Source: JBBQSN01 sp963825505 (GTDB lineage Bacteria > Actinomycetota > Actinomycetes > Actinomycetales > CAWJMD01). From it: a stretch of DNA of 64,000 bases. The DNA is taken from positions 62,001 to 126,000 of the forward strand of contig CAWGTL010000004.1 in NCBI GenBank assembly GCA_963825505.1. The letters run 5' to 3'. A program made the position numbers and the translations under genes. Below the pieces are notes generated by a model. It saw nothing but the letters and a program-made list of their open reading frames with translations, ran no database searches and had not been told where the DNA came from. This document shows positions 40,707 to 49,893 of the stretch, in pieces. Each line of letters opens with the position of its first letter. Position 1 is the stretch's first letter.

Positions 40707-42134
40707 GCCCGACCGCCGGCAGCGCCCTCCCCCGCTCGACCCCGAGCGAGCAGGGCGTCGACGCGAAGGGCGTCGCAGGGTTCCTCGACGCGGTCGAGGT
40801 GCACCCCGACGTCGAGCTGCACTCGCTGATGGTGCTGCGCCACGGGCACGTCGTCGCCGAGGGCTGGTGGGCGCCGTACACGTCCGAGCGGCTGCACCTG
40901 CTCTACTCGCTCAGCAAGTCGTTCACCTCCGCGGCGCTGGGACTCGCGGTGGCCGAAGGGCTGGTCGGGCTCGACGACTCCGTGCTGCAGCACCTGCCGC
41001 AGCTGGCCGCCGACGACATCGCCCACGACCCTCGCCTGCGGCACCTGGCGGCAATGGCCAGCGGCCACACCTGGGACACCTGGGACGACGTCCTGCCTGC
41101 CGACCGCGAGGAGCCCGTCCGTGCGTTCCTGCGGCTGGCGCCGGACGGCGAGCCCGGCACCCGGTTCGCCTACAACCAGTCCTGCACCTACACGATCGCC
41201 ACGGTGCTGCAGCAGGTCACCGGCACGACGCTCACCGGGTACCTGCGGCCGCGGCTGCTCGATCCCCTCGGGATCGGCGAGGTGCGGTGGAACCAGCTCC
41301 CCGTCGGACGCGACCTCGGGTTCAGCGGCCTGCACGGCCGTACCGAGGACATCGCGCGGCTCGGGCTGCTGCACCTGCAGGAAGGGCGCTGGGGCGACGA
41401 GCAGGTGCTGGCGCCCGAGTGGGTCCGCGAGGCCACCACGCCGCAGGTCTCGACGGCCGGCGAGGACAAGATCGACTGGGCGCAGGGCTACGGCTTCCAG
41501 TTCTGGGGCGCCCGGCACGGCTACCGCGGCGACGGCGCCTACGGCCAGTACTGCGTCGTGCTGCCCGAGCACGACGTCGTCGTGGCCGTCACCGGCGCCT
41601 CGAACGACATGCAGGCCGTGCTCGACGCCATGTGGGAGCACCTGCTGCCCGCGTTCGGCGACGTCCCGCTCGACGACGCCGCCGCGGACGACGCACATCG
41701 CGGCGCGGCTGGCTGCCCTGGAGCTGCCGCTCGTGGTGGGCGACCCTAAGCCTGACGACGAGGAGGCCTGGGACGAGACTGCTTTCACGGCCACCACCGG
41801 CCCGGACGGTCCGCACCGGCTGGAGCAGGTCGTCGTCCACCGGCGTGACGGCGGGTGGTGGCTCCACCTCGACGAGGCGGGCGAGACCCTCGACGTCGAG
41901 CTGGGCACGAGCGGCTGGGCCACGACCGAGGACGCGTCCTCGGCCACCCGCGTCCCGGTGGCGACCACCGGCGCATGGCGCGAGGACGGCCTGCACGTCG
42001 TCCTGACGTTCCTGGAGACGCCGCACTCGGTCAGGGTCCGGCTCGACCGCTCCACCGGGACGGCGCACGCCGACTGGGTCACCGCGCCCCTGCACGGCAC
42101 CCCGCTCGCGTGGAGCGCAGCTCCCCGCGACTGA
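40703..42134 (+). pseudogene. Beta-lactamase-like serine hydrolase, one frameshift
   Basis: About 476 aa when repaired. The class C beta-lactamase/DD-peptidase-like domain covers about 1-330: SxxK in YSLSKSF (Ser69-Lys72), the Tyr motif in FAYNQS, and a family GYGFQFWG region. The open frame from 40703 drifts into nonsense (AHRGAAGCPG) and stops at 41749. In the next frame the natural sequence goes on (HIAARLAALELPLVVGDP...) through a beta-rich C-terminal domain to TGA 42132-42134. The break lies near 41685-41695 and total length is 3n+1, so one extra base suffices. The truncated frame keeps all catalytic residues, so it might still work. No signal peptide. Confidence 0.87.
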
Positions 42135-42140
42135 AGCCCG

Positions 42141-42827
42141 TCAGGGCAGGCGGTCGACCAGGTCGGCCACCTCGACGCGCGGGCCGGTGAAGAACGGGAT
42201 CTCCTCGCGCACGTGCCGGCGGGCGTCGGTGGCGCGCAGGTCGCGCATCAGGTCGACGATGCGGTGCAGCTCGTCGGCCTCGAAGGCGAGGATCCACTCG
42301 TAGTCACCGAGGGCGAACGAGGCGACGGTGTTGGCGCGCACGTCGGGGTAGCCGCGGGCCGCCTTGCCGTGCTCAACCAGCAGGTCGCGCCGCTCCTGGT
42401 CGGGCAGCAGGTACCAGTCGTAGGACCGCACGAACGGGTAGACGCACACGTACCCGCGTGCCTCCTCCCCCGCCATGAAGGCCGGCACGTGGCCCTTGTT
42501 GAACTCGGCGGGACGGTGCAGCGCCACCTGCGACCAGACCGGCTCGAGGTGCCGGCCAAGAGCGGTGCGGCGCAGCCGGTGGTAGGCGGACTGGACGGTC
42601 TCGACGTCGGCCGCGTGCCACCACACCATCAGGTCGGCGTCGCCGCGCAGGCCGGCGACGTCGTACCACCCGCGCACCTCCAGGCCGTCCGACGCGAGCT
42701 CCGCGACGAGGGCATCGACCTCGGCGGCCGCCGCGGCCCGGTCGTCGCCGAGCGCCGACGCGGACCGGAACACCGACCACATCGTGTAGCGGATCGTCTC
42801 GTTGATCTCCCGTGCCTTCGACGCCAT
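42141..42827 (-). CDS. hemQ: Coproheme decarboxylase HemQ
   Basis: 228 aa, chlorite-dismutase-like fold. HemQ converts coproheme to haem b in the actinobacterial coproporphyrin-dependent pathway. Visible features are DADLMVWWHAADVETVQ, YPFVRSYDWYLLP with the catalytic Tyr, VEHGKAARGYPDVRANTV with the proximal haem His, and DYEWILAFEAD. ATG 42827 precedes a conserved start (MASKAREINETIRYTMWSVF). Read with hemG and hemE on the same strand, although TerC and DUF4349 genes interrupt on the other strand. Confidence 0.95.
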   Translation of the reverse strand: MASKAREINETIRYTMWSVFRSASALGDDRAAAAAEVDALVAELASDGLEVRGWYDVAGLRGDADLMVWWHAADVETVQSAYHRLRRTALGRHLEPVWSQVALHRPAEFNKGHVPAFMAGEEARGYVCVYPFVRSYDWYLLPDQERRDLLVEHGKAARGYPDVRANTVASFALGDYEWILAFEADELHRIVDLMRDLRATDARRHVREEIPFFTGPRVEVADLVDRLP

Positions 42828-42927
42828 GGGTCCATTGTCGCGCGGGCGGTCTCGCGGTCCCGACGGCCCCCTGCCGGATGGCGTCGTTCTCGTCTTCGCC
42901 TCATCGGCGTGTGCGACGATCCCGCGC

Positions 42928-43734
42928 GTGGACCTCCTGACGAGCCCCGAGATCTGGGCCGCCTTCCTGACCCTGTTCGTCCTCGAGCTCGTCCTCGGGA
43001 TCGACAACGTCGTGTTCATCTCGATCCTCACCAACCGGCTGCCGGAGTCGCAGCGGCGCCGGGCCAGGATCGTCGGGCTCTCGCTCGCGATGATCATGCG
43101 GATCGTGCTGCTGTTCTTCGCGTCCTGGATCGTCGGTCTCACCGACCCGTGGATCCGCATCGGCGACGCCGAGGTGCTGCAGTTCTCCGGCCGCGACCTG
43201 ATCCTGCTCGCCGGCGGACTGTTCCTGATCTACAAGGCGGTCACCGAGATCCACGCCAAGCTCGAGGGCGAGGAGGACCACGGCGGCGGCAGCGGGAAGT
43301 CGGCGACGTTCGCCGCGATCATCGTCCAGATCATCCTGGTCGACCTGGTCTTCTCGCTCGACTCGGTGATCACCGCGGTCGGCATGGTCGACGAGCTGCC
43401 GGTGATGATCGCGGCGGTCGTGCTCTCCATCGGCCTGATGATGTTCGTCGCCGGCCGGATCAGCGACTTCGTCGACAAGCACCCGACGGTGAAGATCCTC
43501 GCGCTGAGCTTCCTGGTGCTGATCGGCTCGACGCTGGTGGCCGAGGGCTTCGACGTGCACATCGACAAGCCGCTCATCTACGGGCCGATCGCGTTCGCGA
43601 TCGCGGTGGAGGCGATCAACCTCGCCTACAAGCGGCGCCAGGGCAGCCGTGGCGGAGAGGCGTCCGAGCCGGTGCACCTGCACTCGCGGTACGCCGACAA
43701 GGCCACCACGGGCGCGGGCGGCGGCGACTCCTAG
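42928..43734 (+). CDS. TerC-family membrane protein
   Basis: 268 aa. TerC/Alx-type integral membrane protein with about seven hydrophobic segments. FVLELVLGIDNVVFISIL near residue 15-35 is the family signature with two acidic residues inside the membrane; the second half repeats it as VDLVFSLDSVITAV. Members are linked to tellurium resistance names but work in manganese export and metal loading of exported proteins. GTG 42928 gives the natural N-terminus (MDLLTSPEIWAAF). No riboswitch-like leader is seen. The stop overlaps the convergent hemG stop. Confidence 0.92.
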   Translation: MDLLTSPEIWAAFLTLFVLELVLGIDNVVFISILTNRLPESQRRRARIVGLSLAMIMRIVLLFFASWIVGLTDPWIRIGDAEVLQFSGRDLILLAGGLFLIYKAVTEIHAKLEGEEDHGGGSGKSATFAAIIVQIILVDLVFSLDSVITAVGMVDELPVMIAAVVLSIGLMMFVAGRISDFVDKHPTVKILALSFLVLIGSTLVAEGFDVHIDKPLIYGPIAFAIAVEAINLAYKRRQGSRGGEASEPVHLHSRYADKATTGAGGGDS

Positions 43735-45117
43735 AGGCGCGCGAGCAGCTGCGTCGCCGCGGCGGAGGCGGTGGCGACGCACGCGGGCACGCCGACGCCG
43801 TCCCACACCGACCCGGCCAGCGCGACCCGCCGCAGCGTCGCGACCTGCGCCCGCACGTCGGCCACCAGGTCGAGGTGACCGACGTCGTACTGCGGCAGGC
43901 CACCGCCCCACCGGGTGACCAGCGCGGCCTCCGGCTCCAGCGGCACGTCGAGCAGGTCGGCCGCGTCGCCGAGCGCGGCCGTCAGCAGGTCCGGGTCGCC
44001 GCGCTGGAGCGTGGGCTCCTCACCCGCCCGGCCCACGGACAGCCGGAGCACGTCCCGTCCGCCGGCCTCCTCGCGCACCCAGTCCCACTTGCGCGAGGAG
44101 AACGTCATCGCCTTGACCAGACGATCCTCGACGGCGGGCACCAGCACCCCGGACAGGCCCTGCGCGACGGCGTCGAGCGTGCCGGCGGGCAGCACCGCCG
44201 TGACGAGGGCGAGCGAGGCGACCCGCACGTCGCCGAGCCGGGCACCTGCGGCGGGCAGGAGCGGGGCCAGCAGCCGGGACGCCGCCGGCGCCGGCGCCGC
44301 GAGCACCACGCCGTCGGCGCGCACCGACGGCCCGCGTCCGGCCGGGCCGAGGGTCAGGGTCACGCCGGTCGCGTCGACCGAGAGGCCCTGCACGCACGCG
44401 CCCGGTGCGCACCTCGACACCGCCGGCCCGCAACCGCTCGACCAGCACCTCGGCCAGCCGTCCGACACCACCACGAAGACCCGCGAACACCGGTCCGGCG
44501 GTCGTCGCCCCCGCGGCCGCGGCCGCAGCGACCGCCTCGCCGAGCGGCCGGCCGTCGCGGGCCGCCGGCCACAGCGCCGGGAGGGTCGCACGCAGCGAGA
44601 GCCGCTCGGCCCGACCGGCGTAGACGCCGCCGAGCAGCGGGTCGACCAGCCGGTCGACCACCGCCTGACCCAGCCGGTGCGCCACGACCTGTGCGACGTC
44701 GACGTCGTCCGCGACCGGCCCGGCGACCTCCTCGGCCGACGCCCGGCGCACCTCGTCGGCGGTCAGCAGCCCGGCGAGCACGGAGGCGTCGGACGGCACC
44801 CCCATCACCGTCCCGGTGGGCATCGGGTGCAGCGCGCCGCGCGACCAGACCGCCGCCCGCGACGTGGCCGGGTGCACGACGTCGTCGCCGAGGCCGAGCT
44901 CGACCGCGAGGTCGAGCGCCTCGGGGCGGCGGGCCAGCAGCGACTCGGCGCCGAGGTCGACCGTCACGCCGCCGACCTCACCGCGGCGGAGCACGCCGCC
45001 GGTGCGCGGCCCCTGCTCCAGCACCACCACCCGCACGCCGCCCAGGTGCAGCCGCCACGCGGCGACCAGACCGCTGACGCCGCCACCCACGACGGCGACG
45101 GTCGGCGTGGCGGGCAT
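43731..45117 (-). pseudogene. hemG: Coproporphyrinogen/protoporphyrinogen oxidase, one frameshift
   Basis: About 461 aa when repaired (HemY/CgoX type, also named HemG). It oxidises coproporphyrinogen III to coproporphyrin III with FAD. The N-terminal FAD motif is VAVVGGGVSGLVAAWRL, followed by VVVLEQGPRTGG. The first frame continues to LRAGGVEVRTG (about 44415) and then becomes basic nonsense. The correct sequence resumes in another frame as CVQGLSVDATGVTLTL and runs to GDLVA-type FAD-binding C-terminus (VRVALAGSVWDGVGVPACV). The break is at about 44398-44405 in a GGGCGCG run; length 1387 is 3n+1. As this enzyme is normally indispensable, a sequencing insertion is the likelier explanation. 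Confidence 0.88.
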
Positions 45118-45209
45118 GGCGCCAGTCTCGCAACCCCCGCCCCGCGGCCGCGTGCCAGGTCGGTACGCCTTCGTGACCGGATCGCGACCCGTCCGGCGGC
45201 ACCGGGACG

Positions 45210-45235
45210 GGAACCTCGGTCGACGCCGGGCCGTC
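45210..45235 (+). promoter_or_regulatory. Possible ECF-type promoter before the DUF4349 gene
   Basis: GGAAC (45210-45214), 17 bases, then CGTC (45232-45235), resembling the GGAAC-N16/17-CGT(T/C) pattern of envelope-stress sigma factors. It is 63 bases before the ATG in the 181-base divergent gap with hemG. Short degenerate motifs arise by chance, so this is weak. Confidence 0.25.
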
Positions 45236-45298
45236 GGAGCCCTGACCGCCCACCGGACCGCCACGACGGCGGACCGCCCGCCACCAGCAGGGGGAACC

Positions 45299-46501
45299 AT
45301 GACCAGCACCCGGGCCCGCACGGCCTCCACCCGGCTCGCCGTCGCCTGCCTCGCCGGGTTGCTGCTCGCCGGGTGCGGAGGGGCAAGCGACTCCGCGACG
45401 TCGGGCGCCGACGCCGGGGCGCCGGCCGCCGGTGGCGGGGGTGGCGCGGCCGTCGACGAGGACGCCGGGTCGGGCTCCGGATCCGACGCGGGCTCCGGTT
45501 CCGGGTCGGCGGTCACCGTCCCGGAGCGCAAGATCACCCGCTCCCAGGTGACGGTCGAGGTCGACGACCTGTCGCGCAGCGCCCAGCAGGTGCGCGACCT
45601 GGCCGCCGCCAACGGCGGCGAGGTCACCGACGAGAGCCTCGGGCTGTCGCAGACCTACGACGACCTGGGGTCCTCCTCCTACGGCTCGGACGGTGGCGGC
45701 ATCGAGGGGGTCGACGTCTCGCCGGTCGTGATCGCCTCGCCCGGCGAGGCCCGCCTGGTGCTTCGGGTGCCGCCGGAGGCCGCCGAGGAGACGGTGAACG
45801 AGATCGCCGCGCTCGGCACCGAGACCGGGCGGTGGACGTCCAGCACGAGCGTCGAGACCACGCTGGTCGACCTCGAGAGCCGGATCGAGTCGCAGACCAA
45901 GGCCGTCGAGCAGGCGCAGGAGCTGCTCGAGCGGGCGACGTCGCTGCAGGACATCGTCCTGCTCGAGAACGAGGTGAACACCCGCACCACCGAGCTGGAG
46001 TCGCTGAAGTCGCGGCTGGCCAGCGTCGAGGGCCAGAGCGACCGCGCGACCGTGACCGCCGTCCTGCAGACCCGCGAGCGCACCGAGCAGGTGGCCTCGA
46101 CGGCAGGCTTCCTCGGCGGGCTGCGCGCCGGGTGGAACGCGCTGCAGGCCAGCGTCGGCGTGCTGCTCACCGTCGTCGGCGCGGTCCTGCCGTTCGCGGT
46201 GGTCGCCGTGCTGATCGGCTACCCGGTCTACCGGCTGACGCGCCGCCGCCGCGCGAACCGTCCGCCGGTCCTGGCCCCGGCCGGGCCGCCGGCGGGCTGG
46301 GCCACGGCCCGGTCCGGGCGCCCGCGCCGCGTCCGTCGCCCGACGCCGCGCCGGCCCGCCGCTCCCGGCGCCGCCGCGTCCGGACGACGAGCGGTAGCCG
46401 CTCAGCGGTCGACCGGCACCGCGTGCACGAGGTCGACGACCCGGGTCAGGACGTCGGGATCGGTCTCCGGCAGCACGCCGTGCCCGAGGTTGGCGACGTG
46501 A
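45299..46501 (+). CDS. DUF4349 lipoprotein with coiled coil
   Basis: The lipoprotein signal peptide has lipobox LLAGC (Cys27 region), followed by a Gly/Ser/Ala-rich linker. DUF4349 (about 70-325) begins KITRSQVTVEVDDLSRSAQQ, has LVLRVPPEAAEETVNEIAAL, then a long coiled coil (about 185-255) and one membrane segment (VLLTVVGAVLPFAVVAVLIGYPVY) near the C-terminus, so the protein is fixed to the membrane at both ends. The open frame runs on to TGA 46499-46501, 100 bases into the convergent hemE gene. A frame shifted by +1 in the Pro/Ala-rich tail would stop at TAG 46395-46397 (ending RPDDER), five bases before the hemE stop; that is the more natural end. Confidence 0.82.
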   Translation: MTSTRARTASTRLAVACLAGLLLAGCGGASDSATSGADAGAPAAGGGGGAAVDEDAGSGSGSDAGSGSGSAVTVPERKITRSQVTVEVDDLSRSAQQVRDLAAANGGEVTDESLGLSQTYDDLGSSSYGSDGGGIEGVDVSPVVIASPGEARLVLRVPPEAAEETVNEIAALGTETGRWTSSTSVETTLVDLESRIESQTKAVEQAQELLERATSLQDIVLLENEVNTRTTELESLKSRLASVEGQSDRATVTAVLQTRERTEQVASTAGFLGGLRAGWNALQASVGVLLTVVGAVLPFAVVAVLIGYPVYRLTRRRRANRPPVLAPAGPPAGWATARSGRPRRVRRPTPRRPAAPGAAASGRRAVAAQRSTGTACTRSTTRVRTSGSVSGSTPCPRLAT

Positions 46502-47481
46502 CCGCGGGCGGCACGCCCGGCCGCGAGCATGGCGAGCACCTGCTCCTGCACGACGTCCCACGGGGCGAGCAGGAGGGCCGGGTCGAGGTTGCCCTGCAGC
46601 GACCGGTGCGGGCCCACCCGCCGGGCGGCCTCGTCGAGCGGGACCCGGAAGTCGACGCCGACGACCTCTGCGCCGGCCTCGCCCATCGCGGCGAGGAGCT
46701 CGCCGGTGCCGACCCCGAAGTGGATCCGCGGGACGCCGAGGTCGGCCACGCCGGCCAGGACGGCCGCCGAGTGCGGCATCACGTGGCGGCGGTAGGCGGC
46801 CTCGGGCAGGGCGCCGACCCAGGAGTCGAACAGCTGGAGCGCACCCGCGCCGGCCTCGGCCTGCACGCGCAGGAAGGTGATGGTCAGCGCGACGACGCGG
46901 CGCATCAGCTCGGCCCACAGACCGGGGTCGCCGTACATCAGGGCCTTGGTGTTCTCGTGGTTCTTGCTCGGCCCGCCCTCCACGAGGTAGCTGGCCAGCG
47001 TGTAGGGCGCGCCGGCGAAGCCGACGAGCGGGGTGCCGCCCAGCTCGCCGACCAGCTGTCGCACCGCCTGGGCCACCGGCGCCAGCGCGAGCGGGTCGAG
47101 GTCGGGCAGGGCCTCGACGTCGGCGGCGGTGCGCACCGGGCGGCCGAGCACCGGGCCGGTGCCGGGCACGATGTCGACGTCGACACCGGCCGCGCGCAGC
47201 GGCACGACGATGTCGGAGTAGAGGACGGCGGCGTCGACGCCGTGCCGCCGCACCGGCTGCAGGGTGATCTCGGTGACCAGGTCGGGGTCCGCGCAGGCCT
47301 CGAGCATCGGGATCCCGCGCCGCACCTCGCGGTACTCCGGCAGCGAGCGCCCGGCCTGGCGCATGAACCACACCGGGTGGTGCGCGGGCACCTCCCCGCG
47401 GCAGGCCGCCAGGAACGCGCTGCTGCTCGGCGCGGCGGGGGTGGCGGTGGTCGTCGGGGCGGGATGGGTCACGGGCTCCAT
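46402..47481 (-). CDS. hemE: Uroporphyrinogen decarboxylase HemE
   Basis: 359 aa. Removes four carboxylates from uroporphyrinogen III to give coproporphyrinogen III. Family signature 1 is VWFMRQAGRSLPEYR and signature 2 is GFAGAPYTLASYLVEGG; later blocks LQLFDSWVGAL and HFGVGTGELLAAM are also present. ATG 47481 is chosen over an upstream in-frame start that would overlap the EamA gene. It follows the EamA gene by 25 bases on the same strand, so they may share a transcript. HemE, HemG and HemQ act in sequence in the coproporphyrin pathway. Confidence 0.96.
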   Translation of the reverse strand: MEPVTHPAPTTTATPAAPSSSAFLAACRGEVPAHHPVWFMRQAGRSLPEYREVRRGIPMLEACADPDLVTEITLQPVRRHGVDAAVLYSDIVVPLRAAGVDVDIVPGTGPVLGRPVRTAADVEALPDLDPLALAPVAQAVRQLVGELGGTPLVGFAGAPYTLASYLVEGGPSKNHENTKALMYGDPGLWAELMRRVVALTITFLRVQAEAGAGALQLFDSWVGALPEAAYRRHVMPHSAAVLAGVADLGVPRIHFGVGTGELLAAMGEAGAEVVGVDFRVPLDEAARRVGPHRSLQGNLDPALLLAPWDVVQEQVLAMLAAGRAARGHVANLGHGVLPETDPDVLTRVVDLVHAVPVDR

Positions 47482-47506
47482 CGTCCCAGACCGGTGCGGA
47501 GCCGCC

Positions 47507-48370
47507 TCAGGAGGCGATGAGCGCGACACCGACGAGCGCGGCGCCGACACCCGCCCACTGCACCGGCAGCAGCCGCTCCTTCAGGACGAGCAGGGCCAGC
47601 AGCACGGTGGCCACCGGGTAGAGCGAGCCCAGCACGGCGGTGATGCTGAGCAGGCCGAGGGTCGAGGCCACGCCGAAGGCGAGGTTGGCGGCCAGGTCGC
47701 ACGCACCGACCGCGGCCAGCGCGGGCAGGTCTCGCGGCCGCACCCCGCCCACCGAGCGCAGCACCAGCGCCAGCACGGCGAACCCCGCGACGCTCGTCGA
47801 CCGCATCCCCACCAGCGTCATCACCGTGGAGTGCTCGGCGCCGCGACCGATCGCGAGCAGCGCCACCCCGAACGCCACCGCGGCGAGGGCTGCCAGCAGC
47901 ACCGAGCGCGCGCGAGCGCCGCCACCACCTGCGGCCCCACCGCGTGCGGCTCGCAGCTCGGGCCCGCTCGCGAGCACCGCGCCGAGCAGGGCCACGACGA
48001 TGCCCGCGGTCTGCAGACCGGTGGGCTGCTCCCCGGCCACCACGCCGGCCAGCACCGGCACCACGGCGCCGAGCGCCGCGATCGGCGAGACCACGCCCAT
48101 CGTCCCGGACGCCAGCGCCGCGTAGAACGCGACCAGCCCGAGGGCGCCGCTCACCCCGGCGAGCACCGCCCACGGGAGCCAGCCCGCGGGGTCGCCCCAC
48201 GCGCCGGTGACGGTGGCGACGACCAGCCCGAGCACGAGCCCGGACGTCTGCGACCAGGCCACCACGGCGATCGCGGGCAGCCGGCGCGACATCAGGCCCC
48301 CGAAGAAGTCGGCGCTGCCCCACAGACCGGAGGACAGCAGGGCCAGCCCGGGGCCGGCGGCATCGCTCAC
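47507..48370 (-). CDS. EamA/DMT-family transporter
   Basis: 287 aa, ten hydrophobic segments in two EamA repeats (about 5-135 and 150-285). The first repeat includes SSGLWGSADFFGGLMSRR at the N-terminus and GVVSPIAALGAVVPVLAGV; the second includes SITAVLGSLYPVATVLLALLV with the terminal KERLLPVQWAGVGAALVG. Drug/metabolite transporters of this type export or import small metabolites; the substrate cannot be read. It lies directly upstream of hemE on the same strand. Confidence 0.9.
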   Translation of the reverse strand: MSDAAGPGLALLSSGLWGSADFFGGLMSRRLPAIAVVAWSQTSGLVLGLVVATVTGAWGDPAGWLPWAVLAGVSGALGLVAFYAALASGTMGVVSPIAALGAVVPVLAGVVAGEQPTGLQTAGIVVALLGAVLASGPELRAARGGAAGGGGARARSVLLAALAAVAFGVALLAIGRGAEHSTVMTLVGMRSTSVAGFAVLALVLRSVGGVRPRDLPALAAVGACDLAANLAFGVASTLGLLSITAVLGSLYPVATVLLALLVLKERLLPVQWAGVGAALVGVALIAS

Positions 48371-48469
48371 CGGCCCACCCTAGGAGCCGTCGGTGCGGGC
48401 ACGGATCAGGGGCGACGCGCCGGGTCGCAGCAGCGGCCCGGCGGCGTGGCGCGGACGTACGCTGCCGGG

Positions 48470-49075
48470 GTGGCGGTGACGCAGATGCCGGCGGGAGCTC
48501 CCGCCGCCTTCACGGAGGCGGTCGAGCAGCTGCGCCACGCCCGGTTGCGGCCCGAGGTCCGGTTGGTCGAGGTCCCCGCCCCGCAGCGGATCGCCCCGCA
48601 CTCGGTTGCGCTGTCGGCCGAGGTCGACGGCGTCGACGGCCCGGACGGGCCGGAGGTGGCGAGCGGGCGGTTCGTGCTGCTGCACGACCCGGCCGGCCAG
48701 GAGGCCTGGCAGGGCACGATGCGCGTGGTCAGCTACGTCCGCGCGGCGCTGGAGCCCGAGCTGGCGTCCGACCCCCTGCTCAGCGACGTCGGCTGGTCGT
48801 GGCTCACCGACTGCCTCGAGGCCGCCGGGGCCGACGCGGGCGCGCTCGGCGGCACCGTCACCCGGGTGCTGTCGGACTGCCACGGCACCCTCGCCGAACG
48901 TCCCCCCACCGTCGAGCTGGAGATCCGGGCGTCCTGGACGGCCGACGACCCGGACGGGCTGATCCGCGGCGGCGTCCAGGCGCACCTGCAGGGCTGGGCG
49001 GCCCTGCTCGGGACCGTCGCCGGCCTGCCGCCGCTGCCCGAGGGCGTCAGCGCCCTCCGACGCGGCCTGCGCTGA
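48470..49075 (+). CDS. DUF3000 protein
   Basis: 201 aa. Matches the actinobacterial DUF3000 family in length and position between hemE and the ribonuclease D gene. Visible conserved parts are FTEAVEQLRHARLRPEVRLVE, PAPQRIAPHSVALSAEV, GWSWLTDCLEAAGA and LEIRASWTADDP. No catalytic motif or membrane segment is seen. GTG 48470 is the longest sensible start; GTG 48476 is an alternative. The function is unknown, though the gene is kept beside haem genes across the phylum. Confidence 0.87.
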   Translation: MAVTQMPAGAPAAFTEAVEQLRHARLRPEVRLVEVPAPQRIAPHSVALSAEVDGVDGPDGPEVASGRFVLLHDPAGQEAWQGTMRVVSYVRAALEPELASDPLLSDVGWSWLTDCLEAAGADAGALGGTVTRVLSDCHGTLAERPPTVELEIRASWTADDPDGLIRGGVQAHLQGWAALLGTVAGLPPLPEGVSALRRGLR

Positions 49076-49147
49076 GCACCGGCACGCTCCCCGGCGCGCG
49101 CCGTCGCGCCCGAAATCCCACTGGCCGGGACGCAGGACGCCTTCGGC

Positions 49148-49162
49148 CCTACAGTCGGTAGG
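49148..49162. promoter_or_regulatory. Dyad overlapping a -10 box upstream of the response regulator
   Basis: CCTAC-AGTCG-GTAGG is an exact 5-bp inverted repeat. TACAGT (49150-49155) inside it reads as a -10 element. It lies 58 bases before the regulator's GTG, so autoregulation through the dyad is plausible. Confidence 0.4.
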
Positions 49163-49219
49163 CACCTGGGCCGATAGGGGGATGCAGGAGGTCGTCGAAC
49201 CGCGTCGAGGAGGCATGGG

Positions 49220-49816
49220 GTGACAACGATGGTGGAGCGCACGAGCGGCGCTGCGCCCGTTCGCACGGGCAGGTACACCGCGCTGGTGACCGTGCAGAGC
49301 CCGGCAGCACGGGACGCCGCGGTCCGGATCCTGCGCGCACTCGGTGCCACGGACGTGCTGGGTGCCAGCTCGGTCGCGCAGGCGCGCAGGGCGGCGGCCG
49401 GGCGGCCGGGAGAGATCTGCATCGTCGAGGCGGCGCTGTCCGACGGGTCCGGCATCTCGCTGGCCCGCGAGCTGCGTGCCGCCGGCTGGCAGCGCGTGGT
49501 CGTGCTGTCCTCCGGTGAGGACGCCGCCGTGGTGCGTGCATCCGCAGCGGCCGGTGTGCGCTGCTTCCTGGTCACCCGCTCCGCGCCGCAGCAGTCGGCC
49601 GCCGCGCCCTCGGGCACGCTGGCCGGGATGTCGCAGCGCGAGCTCGAGGTCCTGCAGCTGGTGGCCGAGGGCCACTCCAACCGCGACGTCGGCGAGCGGC
49701 TCGGCCTGTCCGCGCTGACGGTGAAGTCGCACCTGGCGCGGATCGCGCGCAAGCTCGGCACCGGCGACCGCGCCGAGATGGTCGTGCTCGCGATGCGAGC
49801 CGGCGTCATCCGCTGA
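49220..49816 (+). CDS. LuxR-type response regulator with atypical receiver
   Basis: 198 aa. Residues about 18-125 have the receiver fold and 130-195 a LuxR/NarL HTH (MSQRELEVLQLVAEGHSNRD, then LTVKSHLARIARKLGTGDRAE). The receiver lacks key residues: where an acidic pair is expected after the first strand it reads LVTVQSP, the phospho-acceptor position is CIVEAALSDGSG (Glu in place of Asp), and the usual Lys after the fifth strand is missing (CFLVTRSA). Phosphorylation is therefore unlikely. No histidine kinase is nearby. GAGGAGG precedes GTG 49220. The gene is a regular neighbour of DUF3000 and RNase D in actinobacteria. Confidence 0.88.
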   Translation: MTTMVERTSGAAPVRTGRYTALVTVQSPAARDAAVRILRALGATDVLGASSVAQARRAAAGRPGEICIVEAALSDGSGISLARELRAAGWQRVVVLSSGEDAAVVRASAAAGVRCFLVTRSAPQQSAAAPSGTLAGMSQRELEVLQLVAEGHSNRDVGERLGLSALTVKSHLARIARKLGTGDRAEMVVLAMRAGVIR

Positions 49817-49893
49817 CAGCGCCGGAACCGATCACCACGCGGGCGGACCAGGGGTCCGCCGGTCCACGCATCCCCACGCAATACGGTGGTGCC

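Noticed and set aside
41589..42095. Minus-strand frame over the 3' part of the serine hydrolase
   Set aside because: Basic, repetitive composition; the plus strand there encodes the conserved C-terminal domain after the frameshift.
44360..44460. Programmed +1 frameshift in hemG
   Set aside because: No slippery heptamer with a following stop or structure is evident, and five other genes show the same kind of extra base, so a consensus insertion is simpler.
43915..47520. 1201-codon plus-strand frame antisense to hemG and hemE
   Set aside because: No conserved domain; shadows of hemG, the DUF4349 gene and hemE.
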